Of a stretch of 64,000 nt of DNA, positions 1 to 10,906 are shown in pieces. The position numbers and the translations under genes were made by a program. The notes beneath the pieces are model-generated. The model did not search any database, was not told where the DNA came from, and saw only the letters and a list, made by a program, of their open reading frames with translations. The stretch lies in contig LKNB01000005.1 in the NCBI GenBank assembly GCA_001564055.1, positions 32,096-96,095 on the forward strand, read 5' to 3'. The stretch comes from Rhodothermaceae bacterium Tc-Br11_B2g6_7. Lineage in GTDB: Bacteria; Bacteroidota; Rhodothermia; Rhodothermales; Salinibacteraceae. The stretch's first letter is position 1. Each line of letters starts with the position of its first letter.

Positions 1-1
1 G

Positions 2-265
2 GGGCCAAAGGAAAAACTCATCGGCTTTGTGATGGACGAACGCGGCATCCCACGCAGTGGCTACGCGTTGCACGCGCCTGACGAGGATGACGCGCCGATC
101 GGCCACGTGACCAGCGGCTCGCAGTCGCCTGTGCTGGAGCAGGGCATCGGCCTGGGCTACGTCCGTAACGAAGACGCCCTCACTACGCCCGGCGCTACGG
201 TCCACGTCATGATGCGGGGCCGCCCGCGCGCCGCTACCGTCGTCAAGCCCCCATTCCACACCTGA
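2..265 (+). CDS. gcvT: Aminomethyltransferase (glycine cleavage T protein), C-terminal part; gene begins upstream of the window
   Basis: Open frame continues to the left edge: PKEKLIGFVMDERGIPRSGY..., matching the GcvT C-terminal KLxGFVxxxRGIPRxGY pattern. Confidence 0.85.
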   Translation, partial: GPKEKLIGFVMDERGIPRSGYALHAPDEDDAPIGHVTSGSQSPVLEQGIGLGYVRNEDALTTPGATVHVMMRGRPRAATVVKPPFHT

Positions 266-348
266 TCCGTCGGCTGCTACCGGAGCCCAGCGGGTTCTAC
301 AGCCCACCCGCGCAGCATATACCCACCCCCTTTCCCCTTCCTTCGCTC

Positions 349-1071
349 ATGACGATCGACGTCTTCCTCACCAGCCACCCCGTCGCTGACGATGACGTGC
401 GCGGCCGCACCGTCGTGGTGGTGGACGTGCTCCGCGCGTCGTCTACCATCATCACGGCGCTGCATCATGGCGCGCGGGCGGTCGTGCCCGTGCCCGACAT
501 GGAAGAGGCCGGCAAGATCGCCTCCAACATGGACCCGGCCACCTACCTGCTGGGTGGCGAGCGAAAAGGCGACAAGATTGAGGGCTATCACCTGGGCAAC
601 TCGCCCCTGGAGTATGACGAGGCTACCGTGACAGGCCGCACCGTTATCCTCAACACGACCAACGGCACTCGGGCCCTGGCGCGTGCCCACGGAGCGGCAC
701 ACCTCACGGTCGGCGCGTTCTTGAATGCGCAAGCGGTGGTAGACGACATCCGCGCCCGCGGGCTCGATACCACGCTGGTCTGTGCCGGGCATCGCGACCA
801 CGTGGCGCTTGAGGACACGCTCTGCGCCGGTCTCCTGCTTCATTTGTTGTGGGATGGGGAACGACCCGACACGCTATCGGATACCGCTCACATCGCCCTC
901 ACACAGTACCAGCAGGACGCCGGCCGGCTGCAGGATGTGCTCCACCACGGATCGCATGCCCGGGCGCTGGCTGACAAAGGCTATGCCGACGACGTAACCT
1001 ACGCCTTTCAGCAAGACGTCCTGCCCGTGGTCCCAACGTATATCGACAATCGCCTCGTGCTTCGGTCGTAA
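349..1071 (+). CDS. comB: 2-phosphosulfolactate phosphatase-like (ComB family)
   Basis: VVVVDVLRASSTIITALHHGA..., LLGGERKGDKIEGYHLGNSPLEY, LNTTNGTRAL motifs of the ComB family. Confidence 0.85.
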   Translation: MTIDVFLTSHPVADDDVRGRTVVVVDVLRASSTIITALHHGARAVVPVPDMEEAGKIASNMDPATYLLGGERKGDKIEGYHLGNSPLEYDEATVTGRTVILNTTNGTRALARAHGAAHLTVGAFLNAQAVVDDIRARGLDTTLVCAGHRDHVALEDTLCAGLLLHLLWDGERPDTLSDTAHIALTQYQQDAGRLQDVLHHGSHARALADKGYADDVTYAFQQDVLPVVPTYIDNRLVLRS

Positions 1072-1095
1072 CATGGTGCGCTGCACGGTCTGCAG

Positions 1096-3735
1096 TTGGA
1101 TTGCTCCTCTTATCGTTGTACCTTGAAGGCTATGGCTGCTCGCAAAAAAAGCAAAAAGGCAACGGACGGCAGAAGCTTCATCTCCGACCAGCGCCGTAAA
1201 GAGATTCTGGGCCTGCTCGTGATGGGGCTGGCGCTGCTTGTAGCCCTGGCCGTCATCACCTACCATCCGGCCGATGATGCCCTCCTGGCCGACACGTCCG
1301 TCTGGGCCGCGCTAAGTCCGGGCGGCGGGGGCGACGTGCAAAACGCAGGCGGCCACCTCGGGGCGCTCCTGGCGCAGGCGCTCGTGCCACAGTTCATCGG
1401 GTACTGCTCGTTGCTGCTTCTGGGCCTGCTCGGAGCCTGGGGCTACGTCACGTTTCGAGGCCAGAAAACGGTGTACCTGCCGCTGCTAACGGTGCTGCTC
1501 GGGCTGGGCGCTTTCATCATGGCAACCGTCATTGGGTGGTTTGGGCATAGCCTGGAGGCCGATGTGGCCCACTGGAGCGGCGCCGTGGGCACGGGCGTGG
1601 CCGGTTGGCTGCAGCATGTGCTGGGGGCCGCCGGCTCATTCATTGTGCTGACGTTGCTGCTGCTCATCACCGCGCTGATGATCGTCGACCACGACATCCA
1701 GCGCTCGCTGGACCGCGTGGAGCAAAGCTTCCAGGGCGCCCGTGATGGCTTTGCGCGCTGGACCGGTGAGCTCAAGGAGCGTCAGGTGGAGCGGCGCGAG
1801 GAACGGGCGGCCCTCCGCGCGGAGAAGCAGGCCGCACAACAGGCTGAAACGCCGGAGCCCTCGCCCTCTCGAACCGCTGCCTCAGCATCGGCGAAGGACA
1901 AAGCCAACGCTCCTCCCCAGCCAGCGCCCCCTTCTCCGGTGGAGGAGGAGTCCGGCTTCCGGCCGTACCGGGGTGGCCCTCGTCTCAACGACCGGTTTCG
2001 GGAGGGACAACAGGGCACCCCGCAGCCTCAACGTGAGCGCCCCGCGCCTCCTCCCGCTCCGCCATCCCCGTCGCTATCGCCTCAGCCCGCGTCCAGCGGG
2101 GACCAGGCGCCCGCACCTGCTTCCGAGACCGCTTCCCCCGCATCTCCTGCGGAAGAAGAAGCCGGTATCGAGCTCACCGTGCGGGAGCGCGTGGAAGAAG
2201 AAAAGGCCGACACGCAGGCCCGCGCCGAGGACGCTACGCCGGACGATGCCCCGTATGCATTTCCGGCCTTGGACCTCCTGGACGAACCTGATCACAACGG
2301 GCCGCGCGTCGATCAGGAGGAACTGGAGCAAAACAAGGATACGCTGCTGGCTAAGCTGGAAACCTACAACATCGAGATCTCCAACATCGAAGCCGTCCCG
2401 GGGCCTACCGTCACCCGCTACGAGCTCACCCCTGCGCCGGGCGTCAAGGTCAGCCGCATCAAGTCGCTGGAGGATGACCTCGCGATGGCCATGGCGGCAC
2501 AGAGCATCCGCATGATCGCCCCCATCCCCGGCAAGTCGGCCGTGGGCGTAGAGGTGCCCAACCGCAACCGCGAGCTGGTCCGCCTCCGCGACGTCATCGG
2601 GACGGCCAAGTTTCAGGAGTCAGAGCACCTGCTCCCCATCGCGATGGGCAAGACGATTGAAGGCAAGGTCTACCTCATCGACCTGGCCAAGATGCCCCAC
2701 CTGCTGATTGCCGGCGCCACCGGCTCCGGAAAGTCGGTGGGCCTCAACAACCTGATCATCGGCCTCATCTATGCCTGCCATCCGCGGGACCTGAAGTTTG
2801 TGATGATCGACCCGAAGAAGATTGAGCTGCAGCAGTACGGCGGCCTGATCGAGCACTACCTCGCCATTCCGGATGATCTGGAGGAGCCCATCACGACCGA
2901 CTTCGAGGAGGCATTGGGCGTGCTGAAGAGCTGCGAGAAAGAGATGGAGCGCCGCTATGATCTCTTGTCGAAGGGTAGCGCGCGGTCTATCGTGGAGTAC
3001 AACAAGCGCCTGGCCGACGGCAAAATATCAGAAGACGACGACCACGAGCATCTGCCGTACATCGTAGTGGTGGTAGACGAGCTGGCCGATCTTATGATGA
3101 CAGCCGGCAAAGACATCGAGGAACCCATCACCCGTCTGGCGCAGATGGCCCGGGCCGTGGGGATTCATCTGGTGCTGGCCACGCAGCGCCCGTCAACGGA
3201 CGTCATCACAGGCCTCATCAAGGCCAACTTCCCCGCCCGCATCGCCTATCAGGTGCCCTCGCGCATTGACTCCCGGACGATCCTGGACGTCGGCGGCGCC
3301 GAGGGGCTCGTAGGCAACGGCGACATGCTCTACATGCGCGGCAACTTCCTGACGCGTCTGCAGGCGCCGTTCATCTCAGGCGAGGAGGTCAACCGGATCG
3401 TCGACCACGTCGCCGCACAAACGCGCCGCGGCCCGTACCTGCTGCCGCCGTCCGAGGAGAACAACGACAGTGAGCTGGCCACCGCGCTGGGCGTAGAGGA
3501 CACCGACGAGCTGTTTGACAAGGCCGCCCGCATCATCGTGCAGCATCAGCAGGGCTCCGTCTCGCTGCTTCAGCGCAAGCTGGCGGTCGGCTACACCCGC
3601 GCGGCCCGCATCGTGGACCAGCTGGAGGAAGCCGGCGTGGTCGGCCCGTTTGTCGGATCGAAGGCACGCGACGTGCTGGTGGGCGACATCGAAGAACTGA
3701 ACGACTTCTTGAACGCACGCGAAGAAGACGCCTGA
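1096..3735 (+). CDS. ftsK: DNA translocase FtsK/SpoIIIE; true start may be 1132 (MAARKKSKK)
   Basis: N-terminal TM segments, Pro-rich linker, Walker A AGATGSGKSVGLN, Walker B VVVVDELADLMM, C-terminal gamma-like winged helix. Confidence 0.95.
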   Translation: MDCSSYRCTLKAMAARKKSKKATDGRSFISDQRRKEILGLLVMGLALLVALAVITYHPADDALLADTSVWAALSPGGGGDVQNAGGHLGALLAQALVPQFIGYCSLLLLGLLGAWGYVTFRGQKTVYLPLLTVLLGLGAFIMATVIGWFGHSLEADVAHWSGAVGTGVAGWLQHVLGAAGSFIVLTLLLLITALMIVDHDIQRSLDRVEQSFQGARDGFARWTGELKERQVERREERAALRAEKQAAQQAETPEPSPSRTAASASAKDKANAPPQPAPPSPVEEESGFRPYRGGPRLNDRFREGQQGTPQPQRERPAPPPAPPSPSLSPQPASSGDQAPAPASETASPASPAEEEAGIELTVRERVEEEKADTQARAEDATPDDAPYAFPALDLLDEPDHNGPRVDQEELEQNKDTLLAKLETYNIEISNIEAVPGPTVTRYELTPAPGVKVSRIKSLEDDLAMAMAAQSIRMIAPIPGKSAVGVEVPNRNRELVRLRDVIGTAKFQESEHLLPIAMGKTIEGKVYLIDLAKMPHLLIAGATGSGKSVGLNNLIIGLIYACHPRDLKFVMIDPKKIELQQYGGLIEHYLAIPDDLEEPITTDFEEALGVLKSCEKEMERRYDLLSKGSARSIVEYNKRLADGKISEDDDHEHLPYIVVVVDELADLMMTAGKDIEEPITRLAQMARAVGIHLVLATQRPSTDVITGLIKANFPARIAYQVPSRIDSRTILDVGGAEGLVGNGDMLYMRGNFLTRLQAPFISGEEVNRIVDHVAAQTRRGPYLLPPSEENNDSELATALGVEDTDELFDKAARIIVQHQQGSVSLLQRKLAVGYTRAARIVDQLEEAGVVGPFVGSKARDVLVGDIEELNDFLNAREEDA

Positions 3736-3741
3736 GGGCTC

Positions 3742-4887
3742 ATGCCTGATTTTACAGAGGACCACTTTCCCACCCTTGGCATCCTCGGCGGCGGTCAGCT
3801 CGGCCGCATGATGGCGCTGGCCGCCATCCCGATGGGCATTCATGTACGCCTGCTCTCCCCTAAGCCGGCCGGCCCGATGCGCGAGGTGGGCGACGCAGCC
3901 GTAGCCGACTGGACGGACCCCGAGGTGCTGCGCGACTTCGCAGGGGCTTGCGATGTCGTCACCGTCGAGAGCGAATGGGCCCCGGCGGACCGCCTCCTGG
4001 AAGCAGCCCCTGAAACCGCCGTCTGGCCCCACCCCGACACCGTCCACACCATCCGCCACAAAGGCCGGCAGAAGGAGACGCTGCGCGATGCGGGGCTGCC
4101 CATGCCCTCATTCACTCGCTGCGCCACCCTTGCTGAAGCTCAGGAAGCCGCACGGCAGGTGGGCTTTCCGGCCCTGCTGAAAAAATTCGAAGGCTCGTAC
4201 GATGGGTACGGCAACGCTACCGTCCGCTCGCCCGAAGACGTCGAAGCAGGATGGGACGAGCTTGCCGCCGAGGACGGGCTGCTGGTAGAGGCCTTCGCCC
4301 CGTTCATCCGCGAGTTGGCCGTGCTCATCGCCCGCCGCCCCGATGGGCAGAGCGTCACCTACCCCGTCGTGTTTACGCTGCAAGAGGACCATCGCTGTAA
4401 GCGTGTAGAGGCTCCGGCTGCGATCTCGGAGGCCGTGCGCAACCGAGCGCAGGCTGTGGCTCACGATGCCGTGGAAGCCGTAAACGGCGTAGGCATCACC
4501 GCGGTGGAGCTCTTTGAGATGGAAGACGGGCAGGTGCTCGTCAACGAGCTCGCCCCGCGCCCCCACAACACCGGGCATTACACCATTGAGGGGTGCCGGA
4601 CGTCGCAGTTTGCCAACCACGTGCGGGCCGTGATGAACCTCCCGCTGGGGCCGCCAACGCTGCGCGATCCGGTGGCCGTAATGGCCAACGTCCTGGGCAC
4701 GCGCGAAGGCCGTGCCCGCCCTACCGGCTGGACCGACGCCTTGGGCGTACCCGATGCGGCCGTCCACATTTATGGCAAACCGGCCGTCTATCCCGAACGC
4801 AAGCTCGGCCACGTGACGGTCACCGGCAGCGACCGGGCCTCCGTACGCGAACGCGCCGAACGCGCCGCCAACTACCTCACCCTGTAA
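3742..4887 (+). CDS. purK: 5-(carboxyamino)imidazole ribonucleotide synthase
   Basis: [24 protein letters not shown]-grasp, [29 protein letters not shown]. Confidence 0.95.
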   Translation: MPDFTEDHFPTLGILGGGQLGRMMALAAIPMGIHVRLLSPKPAGPMREVGDAAVADWTDPEVLRDFAGACDVVTVESEWAPADRLLEAAPETAVWPHPDTVHTIRHKGRQKETLRDAGLPMPSFTRCATLAEAQEAARQVGFPALLKKFEGSYDGYGNATVRSPEDVEAGWDELAAEDGLLVEAFAPFIRELAVLIARRPDGQSVTYPVVFTLQEDHRCKRVEAPAAISEAVRNRAQAVAHDAVEAVNGVGITAVELFEMEDGQVLVNELAPRPHNTGHYTIEGCRTSQFANHVRAVMNLPLGPPTLRDPVAVMANVLGTREGRARPTGWTDALGVPDAAVHIYGKPAVYPERKLGHVTVTGSDRASVRERAERAANYLTL

Positions 4888-5006
4888 CACCGCTATACGG
4901 TACCAGCGCACACGCCTGCCCCGTCGCGTCCCGGGTCCGTGCCGTCCGGCAGCACGATGCGCCTCTGCGCCTCCGCCCCCATGCTCCCACATCCCCAAAC
5001 TTCCTC

Positions 5007-5498
5007 ATGCCCTCCCCCCGCGTAGGCGTTGCCATGGGCAGCGAATCTGACCTCCCCACCATGCAAGGCGCGATCGACACGCTGCGCGACTTCGATGTGT
5101 CGTTTGAGACGCGCGTGCTGTCGGCGCATCGCACGCCGCAGCGCATGCTAACGTACGCCCAGGAGGCGCGGAGCCGGGGCCTGCAGGTACTCATCGGTGG
5201 GGCTGGGGGTGCGGCTCACCTCCCCGGGATGCTCGCAGCAGCCACGACGTTGCCTGTCATCGGTGTCCCGGTGAAGTCGAGTAAGCTCAGCGGGCTGGAC
5301 TCCCTCCTCTCCATCGTGCAGATGCCGACAGGCGTGCCGGTAGCCACCGTCGCTATTGGCGGCGCAGCTAACGCGGCGCTGCTGGCTGTGCAGATCCTGT
5401 CCCTCAGCGATCCCAAACTGGCCGAGGCGCTTAACGACTACAAAGACGGCCTCACTGAAAAAGTAGACGGCATGGATGCGCGCGTACAGCAGGCGTAA
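5007..5498 (+). CDS. purE: 5-(carboxyamino)imidazole ribonucleotide mutase
   Basis: [53 protein letters not shown]; start ATG at 5007 inside the longer ORF 4593..5498. Confidence 0.95.
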   Translation: MPSPRVGVAMGSESDLPTMQGAIDTLRDFDVSFETRVLSAHRTPQRMLTYAQEARSRGLQVLIGGAGGAAHLPGMLAAATTLPVIGVPVKSSKLSGLDSLLSIVQMPTGVPVATVAIGGAANAALLAVQILSLSDPKLAEALNDYKDGLTEKVDGMDARVQQA

Positions 5499-5589
5499 GA
5501 CACGGCGGGGCCGGGTCGCGAGTGGTACAGTGAGCACGTCAAGGGGACGGTAGGGGGGTTCTCAGATACGCCCCCATCCCACCCCCAAA

Positions 5590-6816
5590 TCACCCGTCAT
5601 ACGCAATCCGCACGTAGCGCCGCTTGCCCACCTGCAGCACAAACGGGGGCTCTGTAGCCAGGTCGATGGTGCGCTTCCAGTTCTGCACCTTCTCGCCGTC
5701 AATCGACACCGCGTTCTGCTTGATCAGGCGGCGCGCCTCGCTGTTCGACTCCGTCAGCCTCGCCTGCGACATCAGGTTCAGCAGCCCGATGTGGGTATCC
5801 TGGTCGGGTGTGGGCGTAAACGTCTCCAGGTCATCCGGCACCGCTCCTTCGATGACCGTCTTCTGGAAATGCGTGCGTGCCTCGTGGGCTGCATCATCGC
5901 CATGGTACAGGGACACCAGCGTGTGCGCCAGCTCGTGCTTGGCGTCGCGCGGGTTCTCCTGAGCGAACGTGTGCAGGCGCTCCAGATCGTCTGTCGGGGC
6001 GTCTGTTGCCAGCTCAAAGTAGCGGTAGATGAGGTCGTCGGGAATAGATAGCGCCTTGCCATACATCTGCTCGGGCGCCTCGTCGATGCCGATGTAGTTG
6101 TCCAGCGACTTCGACATCTTCTCGCCGCCCCCCGTGCCCTCCAACAGCGGCAGTAGAATGCATACCTGGGGGTCGAGCCCTTTGGCCTGCTGCACCGACC
6201 GGCCCACGAGCAGGTTGAACCGCTGATCGGTACCCCCAAGCTCGATGTCGGCCTTGATGGCCACCGAGTCCTGCGCCTGTGCGAGCGGGTACAAAAATTC
6301 GTGCACGCCAATGGGGGCGCCGGCCTGGTAGCGTTGCTCAAAGTCGTCCCGCTCCAGCATCCGTGCCACCGTGTACTTACCGGCCAGCTCGATGACATCG
6401 CTAAACGACATCGCCTCCAGCCACTCCGAGTTGTAGACGATGCGCGTCTTGTCGGGGTCGAGGATCTTCGAGGCCTGCTCGAAATACGTCCGGCCGTTTT
6501 CACGCGTCTCCTCAAACGTCAGCGCCGGGCGCGTCTTGGAGCGGCCGCTGGGGTCGCCGATCATCCCCGTGAAGTCGCCAATGATAAGCACCGCCTGATG
6601 CCCCAGGTCCTGAAACTGCCGCAGCTTGCGGAGCACCACCGCATGGCCGATGTGAAGGTCGGGACGGCTCGGGTCGCAGCCCAGCTTAACCGTGAGGGGC
6701 GTACCCGTGGCTTCGGCCTGCTCCAGTTTTTCCGTGAGGGCAGCCTCCGGCACAATGTCTTCCACCCCACGGCGGATCTGCTTGAGTTGTTCGTCGATGG
6801 GAGGAAACGTCGGCAT
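5590..6816 (-). CDS. tyrS: Tyrosyl-tRNA synthetase
   Basis: HIGH-like DLHIGHAVVLRKL, KMSKS GGEKMSKSLDNYIG, C-terminal S4 domain. Confidence 0.95.
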   Translation of the reverse strand: MPTFPPIDEQLKQIRRGVEDIVPEAALTEKLEQAEATGTPLTVKLGCDPSRPDLHIGHAVVLRKLRQFQDLGHQAVLIIGDFTGMIGDPSGRSKTRPALTFEETRENGRTYFEQASKILDPDKTRIVYNSEWLEAMSFSDVIELAGKYTVARMLERDDFEQRYQAGAPIGVHEFLYPLAQAQDSVAIKADIELGGTDQRFNLLVGRSVQQAKGLDPQVCILLPLLEGTGGGEKMSKSLDNYIGIDEAPEQMYGKALSIPDDLIYRYFELATDAPTDDLERLHTFAQENPRDAKHELAHTLVSLYHGDDAAHEARTHFQKTVIEGAVPDDLETFTPTPDQDTHIGLLNLMSQARLTESNSEARRLIKQNAVSIDGEKVQNWKRTIDLATEPPFVLQVGKRRYVRIAYDG

Positions 6817-6852
6817 GATGCGTTGGTCGGTGGCGATGGATGAGCGCCGGGG

Positions 6853-7314
6853 CTACCGGCGGTTGTACTTGTTGATCTGTTGCTGCACGCGGCGCTTGGT
6901 GTCGCGCTCGGCGATGTCTTGGCGTTTGTCGTGGAGCTTCTTTCCTTTCCCGATGCCAATCTCCAGCTTGGCAATGCCCCGCTTGAAATACAGCATCAGC
7001 GGGACGATGGTGTAGCCCTGCTGCGACGTGGCTTTGTCGAACTTGCGGATTTCGTGCTTGTGCAGCAGCAGCTTGCGGCGACGGCGCGGCTCGTGGTTCT
7101 GCTGATTGCCGTGCGAATACGGCGAGATGTGAGCATTGATGAGGTACATCTCCCCGCCTTCTACATCGCAGTAGGCTTCGCCCAGGTTAATCCGGCCTTC
7201 CCGAATGGCCTTCACCTCGGTGCCCTTCAGCGCAATGCCAGCCTCTGCGGTCTCTTCGATCCGGTATTCGTGCCGCGCCTTACGATTTTTGGTGACGATT
7301 TTTATGCCACTCAT
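6853..7314 (-). CDS. smpB: SsrA-binding protein
   Basis: KIVTKNRKARHEYRIEETAEAGIALKGTEVKAIREGRINLGEAYC; start MSGIKI at 7314. Confidence 0.95.
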   Translation of the reverse strand: MSGIKIVTKNRKARHEYRIEETAEAGIALKGTEVKAIREGRINLGEAYCDVEGGEMYLINAHISPYSHGNQQNHEPRRRRKLLLHKHEIRKFDKATSQQGYTIVPLMLYFKRGIAKLEIGIGKGKKLHDKRQDIAERDTKRRVQQQINKYNRR

Positions 7315-7398
7315 AGCGTTAGGGGGTACGTGGCAAGGGTGGATAGCGAATGGACGTACATGGGCAACCGGCGTAGGGCACACGGCCTGCCGTGCTCG

Positions 7399-8283
7399 TC
7401 AGAGCAGCGGGCGCCGGTCCGTGTCCTGCTCTTCCTCATCCGGGAGAAAGTAGAGCGGCAGCTCCGGCACGTCATCTACCACATCATAGTAGAAGAGGTG
7501 CTGCCGAAACTCCGTAAGGCTGGCAATGGCCAGATCATCGAAGCGCACGCGGAGCCCGTCTTGGTAGAACTCGTGCAGTGCCGGGGAGGTCTCTTGGGAT
7601 TGTACCCAGAGGCTGCGGCGCTCGGCGGAGGCTTTCACCAGATCACGCACGGAGCGCACCGCATCGGGCGAGGCGGTGCCTTTCCGCATGGCGAAAACGC
7701 CCCACACCATCGGGTACTTGGCGTGCTCGAACCATTCCTGCCCCAGGTCCAGCGCAAGGTCCTCGTAGGAGCGGGTGGCCACTTCGGTGCCGATCACAAG
7801 GCGCGCGTCGGTATCCGCCGCGGTAATCTCTGCGATGGAGGCGCCTTCCAGAGCGATAAACTCGGGCACGATCCCGTAGTGCTCTTTCAGCACGATGCGG
7901 GCCAGCAGGGCCTCTTGTGGGTAGGCCGGATCGTAGGCGATGTGGCGAATCTGGCCCAGCCCATGCCGGAGCAGAATTTTGGCGTAGGGATAGGCCCACG
8001 TGGAGAGCGCGACGGCCGGCAGCACGTCGACGGCTTTGGGGTTGGTCAGTGGCACCAGCGTTGGCACCAGCGCCACGTCTACCTGTCCGCCCGTGAGCAG
8101 ATCAGCGCACTGCCGCATGTCGGCCCGGGCGACGCGGAGCGTGATGGGGGTCTCGATGTCATCGCGGGCCGATACCATAAACTCGGCCGGCGGGTAGTCC
8201 CAGATGGCAAGCTGCATGGCGGTGTAAGGCGATGAGAAAGAAGCCGACGCAACGGGCGTCGCAACAAAAACCCGCCGTCTCAT
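7399..8283 (-). CDS. mqnA: Menaquinone biosynthesis protein, MqnA/MqnD-type fold (likely MqnA, chorismate dehydratase); internal start near MQLAIWDY
   Basis: Periplasmic-binding-like sequence with VDVALVPTLVPL..., HIAYDPAYPQEALLARIVLKEHYG. Confidence 0.7.
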   Translation of the reverse strand: MRRRVFVATPVASASFSSPYTAMQLAIWDYPPAEFMVSARDDIETPITLRVARADMRQCADLLTGGQVDVALVPTLVPLTNPKAVDVLPAVALSTWAYPYAKILLRHGLGQIRHIAYDPAYPQEALLARIVLKEHYGIVPEFIALEGASIAEITAADTDARLVIGTEVATRSYEDLALDLGQEWFEHAKYPMVWGVFAMRKGTASPDAVRSVRDLVKASAERRSLWVQSQETSPALHEFYQDGLRVRFDDLAIASLTEFRQHLFYYDVVDDVPELPLYFLPDEEEQDTDRRPLL

Positions 8284-8297
8284 AACGAAGCGGCGGG
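8266..8297 (-). terminator. Rho-independent terminator downstream of rplS
   Basis: On the minus strand CCCGCCG-loop-CGGCGGG followed by TTTTT. Confidence 0.8.
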
Positions 8298-8337
8298 CGC
8301 GGCCGCTCCGTAGTAGAGCGGCAAGCTGTCGAACCAG

Positions 8338-8700
8338 TTACGACTTGGGGTCGCGCATGCGCTCGCGGATGCGGGCGGACTTGCCCTTGCGGTCGCGCAG
8401 GAAGTACAGCTTGGAGCGACGCACCCGTCCCTGGCGGTCCAGGTCGATCTTCGCGATACGGGGCGAGTGCAGCGGGAACGTGCGCTCGACGCCGATGCCA
8501 CCGGAGACCTTGCGCACGGTGAACGTCTTGTTCGCTCCGGAGCCGCGCTGCCGGATCACGACGCCCTTGAAGAGCTGAATGCGTTCCTTATCCCCTTCCA
8601 CGACCCGTACGTGGACGGTTACCGTGTCGCCGGGTTTGAAGTCGGGGTGGTCGTCGCGAAATTGCGTCGCTTCGACCAGGTTCATGAGATCGGTAGCCAT
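8338..8700 (-). CDS. rplS: 50S ribosomal protein L19
   Basis: [60 protein letters not shown]; start at 8700. Confidence 0.95.
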   Translation of the reverse strand: MATDLMNLVEATQFRDDHPDFKPGDTVTVHVRVVEGDKERIQLFKGVVIRQRGSGANKTFTVRKVSGGIGVERTFPLHSPRIAKIDLDRQGRVRRSKLYFLRDRKGKSARIRERMRDPKS

Positions 8701-8770
8701 GACGTGCGGAGGTTTAATAACTATGGGGAATGAACAGGCCCGGCCGAGAGCCGGGGCCGCCTTTCGGCGT

Positions 8771-9472
8771 CTATAACGAAGTATCGGTGGTGTCGTGCAG
8801 CAAATCGGGCCGGCGCTCGGCGGTTTTTTCGCGACGCTGTGTGGCCCGCCAGGCGGCAATACGCTGGTGGTCCCCTGAGCGCAGGACCTCGGGGACCTCA
8901 CGGCCGCGGAAGGAGGCCGGGCGGGTGTACACCGGCGCATCGAGCGCGTCTTCCTGGAATGAATCGCTCAGGGCGGACTGGGCGTCGCCCAGCACCCCTG
9001 GAATCAATCGTGCGACCGCGTCAACCAGCACCAGCGCCGGAAGTTCGCCTCCGCTGAGCACGTAGTCGCCAATGGATATCTCGCGCGTAACGAAGGCATC
9101 GCGCACGCGCTGATCAATCCCTTTGTAGTGGCCCGCAATGAGCACCAGGTGCTGTCGCAGCGACAGCGCGTTCGCCATCGGCTGATCCAGCACCTCACCA
9201 TCTGGGGTCAGGAAGATGACCTCATCGGGAGCGGTGCTGGCGGTGGCCGTCACGTGCTCCACGGCAGCAAAAAGCGGCTCCGGCTTCAGCACCATACCGG
9301 CACCGCCACCGTACGGATAGTCGTCGATCTGCCGATGCTTGTCTGTCGCGAAGCTGCGCAGATCATGTACATGCACCGTCACAAGCCCCTTATCCTGGGC
9401 CCGGTGGAGGATGCTCTGGTCGAGCGGTCCCTCTACAATTTGCGGCAGTGCCGTGATGATGTCGATGCGCAT
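8771..9472 (-). CDS. trmD: tRNA (guanine-N1)-methyltransferase
   Basis: [59 protein letters not shown]; start at 9472. Confidence 0.95.
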   Translation of the reverse strand: MRIDIITALPQIVEGPLDQSILHRAQDKGLVTVHVHDLRSFATDKHRQIDDYPYGGGAGMVLKPEPLFAAVEHVTATASTAPDEVIFLTPDGEVLDQPMANALSLRQHLVLIAGHYKGIDQRVRDAFVTREISIGDYVLSGGELPALVLVDAVARLIPGVLGDAQSALSDSFQEDALDAPVYTRPASFRGREVPEVLRSGDHQRIAAWRATQRREKTAERRPDLLHDTTDTSL

Positions 9473-9542
9473 GGCGCGGTGCAGCGTTCGTCTACTATTT
9501 CCGTGTATGTCCCGCGGGCTTAACGCCTGCAGGAGCAGATTT

Positions 9543-10079
9543 TCAGTCGAGCAACCCTTCAATCGGGCGGATGACAATGCGGCCGTCTTCCGGATTCAGT
9601 TCATCGATGAAGGCGGGTACACCGGGAATCATCGCGTCAGCTTTGCCCGGGCGTGCCACCACGTACACCGGATTAGCCGGCGTGTCGAGGATGTCCCGCA
9701 CGGTGCCAACAGGCTCACCGGTGTCTGTCTCGACAGCCAGCCCGACGAGATCGTGCAGGAAGACCTCATCGTCCGACACCGGGAGCTCGTCGAGGGGGGC
9801 GTAGACTGTTGCTCCTTTGAGCTGCTCGGCCGCCTCGCGACCATCAACGCCCGCAAGCCGGGTCAGCACCAGCGGGCCTTTTTTGGTCTGCTGATGCCGG
9901 ACGGAGGTCACGGTGTAGGCCGTCACGGCATCACTGGAACGCCCGAGGTACAGCGTATCCAGCGCTTCAAAGCGACCCGGATCGTCCGTTTCCGGGACAA
10001 TCTTTAGCTCGCCCCGGACGCCGTGGGGGCGCACTACCCTACCCATCTCAACAAGCGTATCGGTGTCAGGCATGGGCAT
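9543..10079 (-). CDS. rimM: Ribosome maturation factor RimM
   Basis: [43 protein letters not shown]; position between trmD and rpsP. Confidence 0.9.
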   Translation of the reverse strand: MPMPDTDTLVEMGRVVRPHGVRGELKIVPETDDPGRFEALDTLYLGRSSDAVTAYTVTSVRHQQTKKGPLVLTRLAGVDGREAAEQLKGATVYAPLDELPVSDDEVFLHDLVGLAVETDTGEPVGTVRDILDTPANPVYVVARPGKADAMIPGVPAFIDELNPEDGRIVIRPIEGLLD

Positions 10080-10109
10080 GGCAAACCGTGGCGCACGGGG
10101 TGTGGGAGC

Positions 10110-10853
10110 TTACTTGTCTTCCTTCTCGTCTTCCTCGTCCGTAGTGTCGTCCGCTTCAGCGTCGGCATCGGCGTCATCAGCCTTGGCTTTTGCATCGGCG
10201 TCATCAGCCTTGGCTTTTGCCTCGGCGTCATCGGCCGTAGCGTCGGCACTTTCGGCGTCAGCCTCTGGCGCGGCATCCGCTTCTTCAGCGGCTTCAGCTT
10301 TTTCAGCGGCCTCGGCCTCAGCTTTGGCCTCAGCTTCAGCTTTTGCTTTCGCCTTGGCCTCTTCCTCGGCCTTCTTCTTGGCTTCTGCGGCCTTCCGCTT
10401 GCGCTCCTCCTCTTCCTTGCGCTTGCGTTCGGCTTCCTCGGCCTCCAGCTTGGCGACGCGCTCGCGTTCAGCCTCCAGGGCTTGCTTGCGGCGCTCGGCA
10501 TCGGTAAGGGCGATGGAGGAGGCTTCGCGCTCCTCGTGGCGCTCCCGGTGCTCGGTCACGGCCTCCTCAATCTGCGGCTCGGAATACCCTTTCCGGCGCA
10601 TGTGCAGGGCCAGCATCACCCCCCGCTTGCTCAGGATGCTGCGTACGGTGTCGCTGGGCTGTGCGCCCTGCTCCAGCCAGTACAGCACGCGGTCTTCCTT
10701 GAGCGTTACCTCAGCGGGCTCGTTTAGCGGGTAGTACCGCCCTACATCTTCAATGTAGCGGCCGTCGCGCGCGCGGCGCTTATCGGCGGCTACAATCGCA
10801 AAAACGGGTACCTTCCGGCGGCCCATGCGTCGCAATCTCAGTCGTACGGACAC
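10110..10853 (-). CDS. rpsP: 30S ribosomal protein S16 with a long charged C-terminal extension
   Basis: MSVRLRLRRMGRRKVPVFAIVAADKRRARDGRYIEDVGRYYPL, followed by ~160 aa of Lys/Glu/Ala/Asp-rich sequence. Confidence 0.93.
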   Translation of the reverse strand: MSVRLRLRRMGRRKVPVFAIVAADKRRARDGRYIEDVGRYYPLNEPAEVTLKEDRVLYWLEQGAQPSDTVRSILSKRGVMLALHMRRKGYSEPQIEEAVTEHRERHEEREASSIALTDAERRKQALEAERERVAKLEAEEAERKRKEEEERKRKAAEAKKKAEEEAKAKAKAEAEAKAEAEAAEKAEAAEEADAAPEADAESADATADDAEAKAKADDADAKAKADDADADAEADDTTDEEDEKEDK

Positions 10854-10906
10854 GTGATTCGTGGTCTGTTGTGGGTGTTAAATCGAGTGATGCAGGCCTT
10901 CCGGGT

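Noticed and set aside
6880-8235. 451-aa plus-strand ORF spanning smpB and mqnA
   Set aside because: Antisense to two well-supported genes; no domain signature.
8735-8765. GGCCCGGCC-GAGA-GCCGGGGCC hairpin between trmD and rplS as a terminator
   Set aside because: No T-tract on the transcribed strand and it sits inside a conserved operon. It may be an RNA processing or leader structure, but the evidence is too weak.
10153-10233. Possible CRISPR-like repetitive array
   Set aside because: The repeats are contiguous, in-frame 27-bp codon repeats inside rpsP with no spacers.
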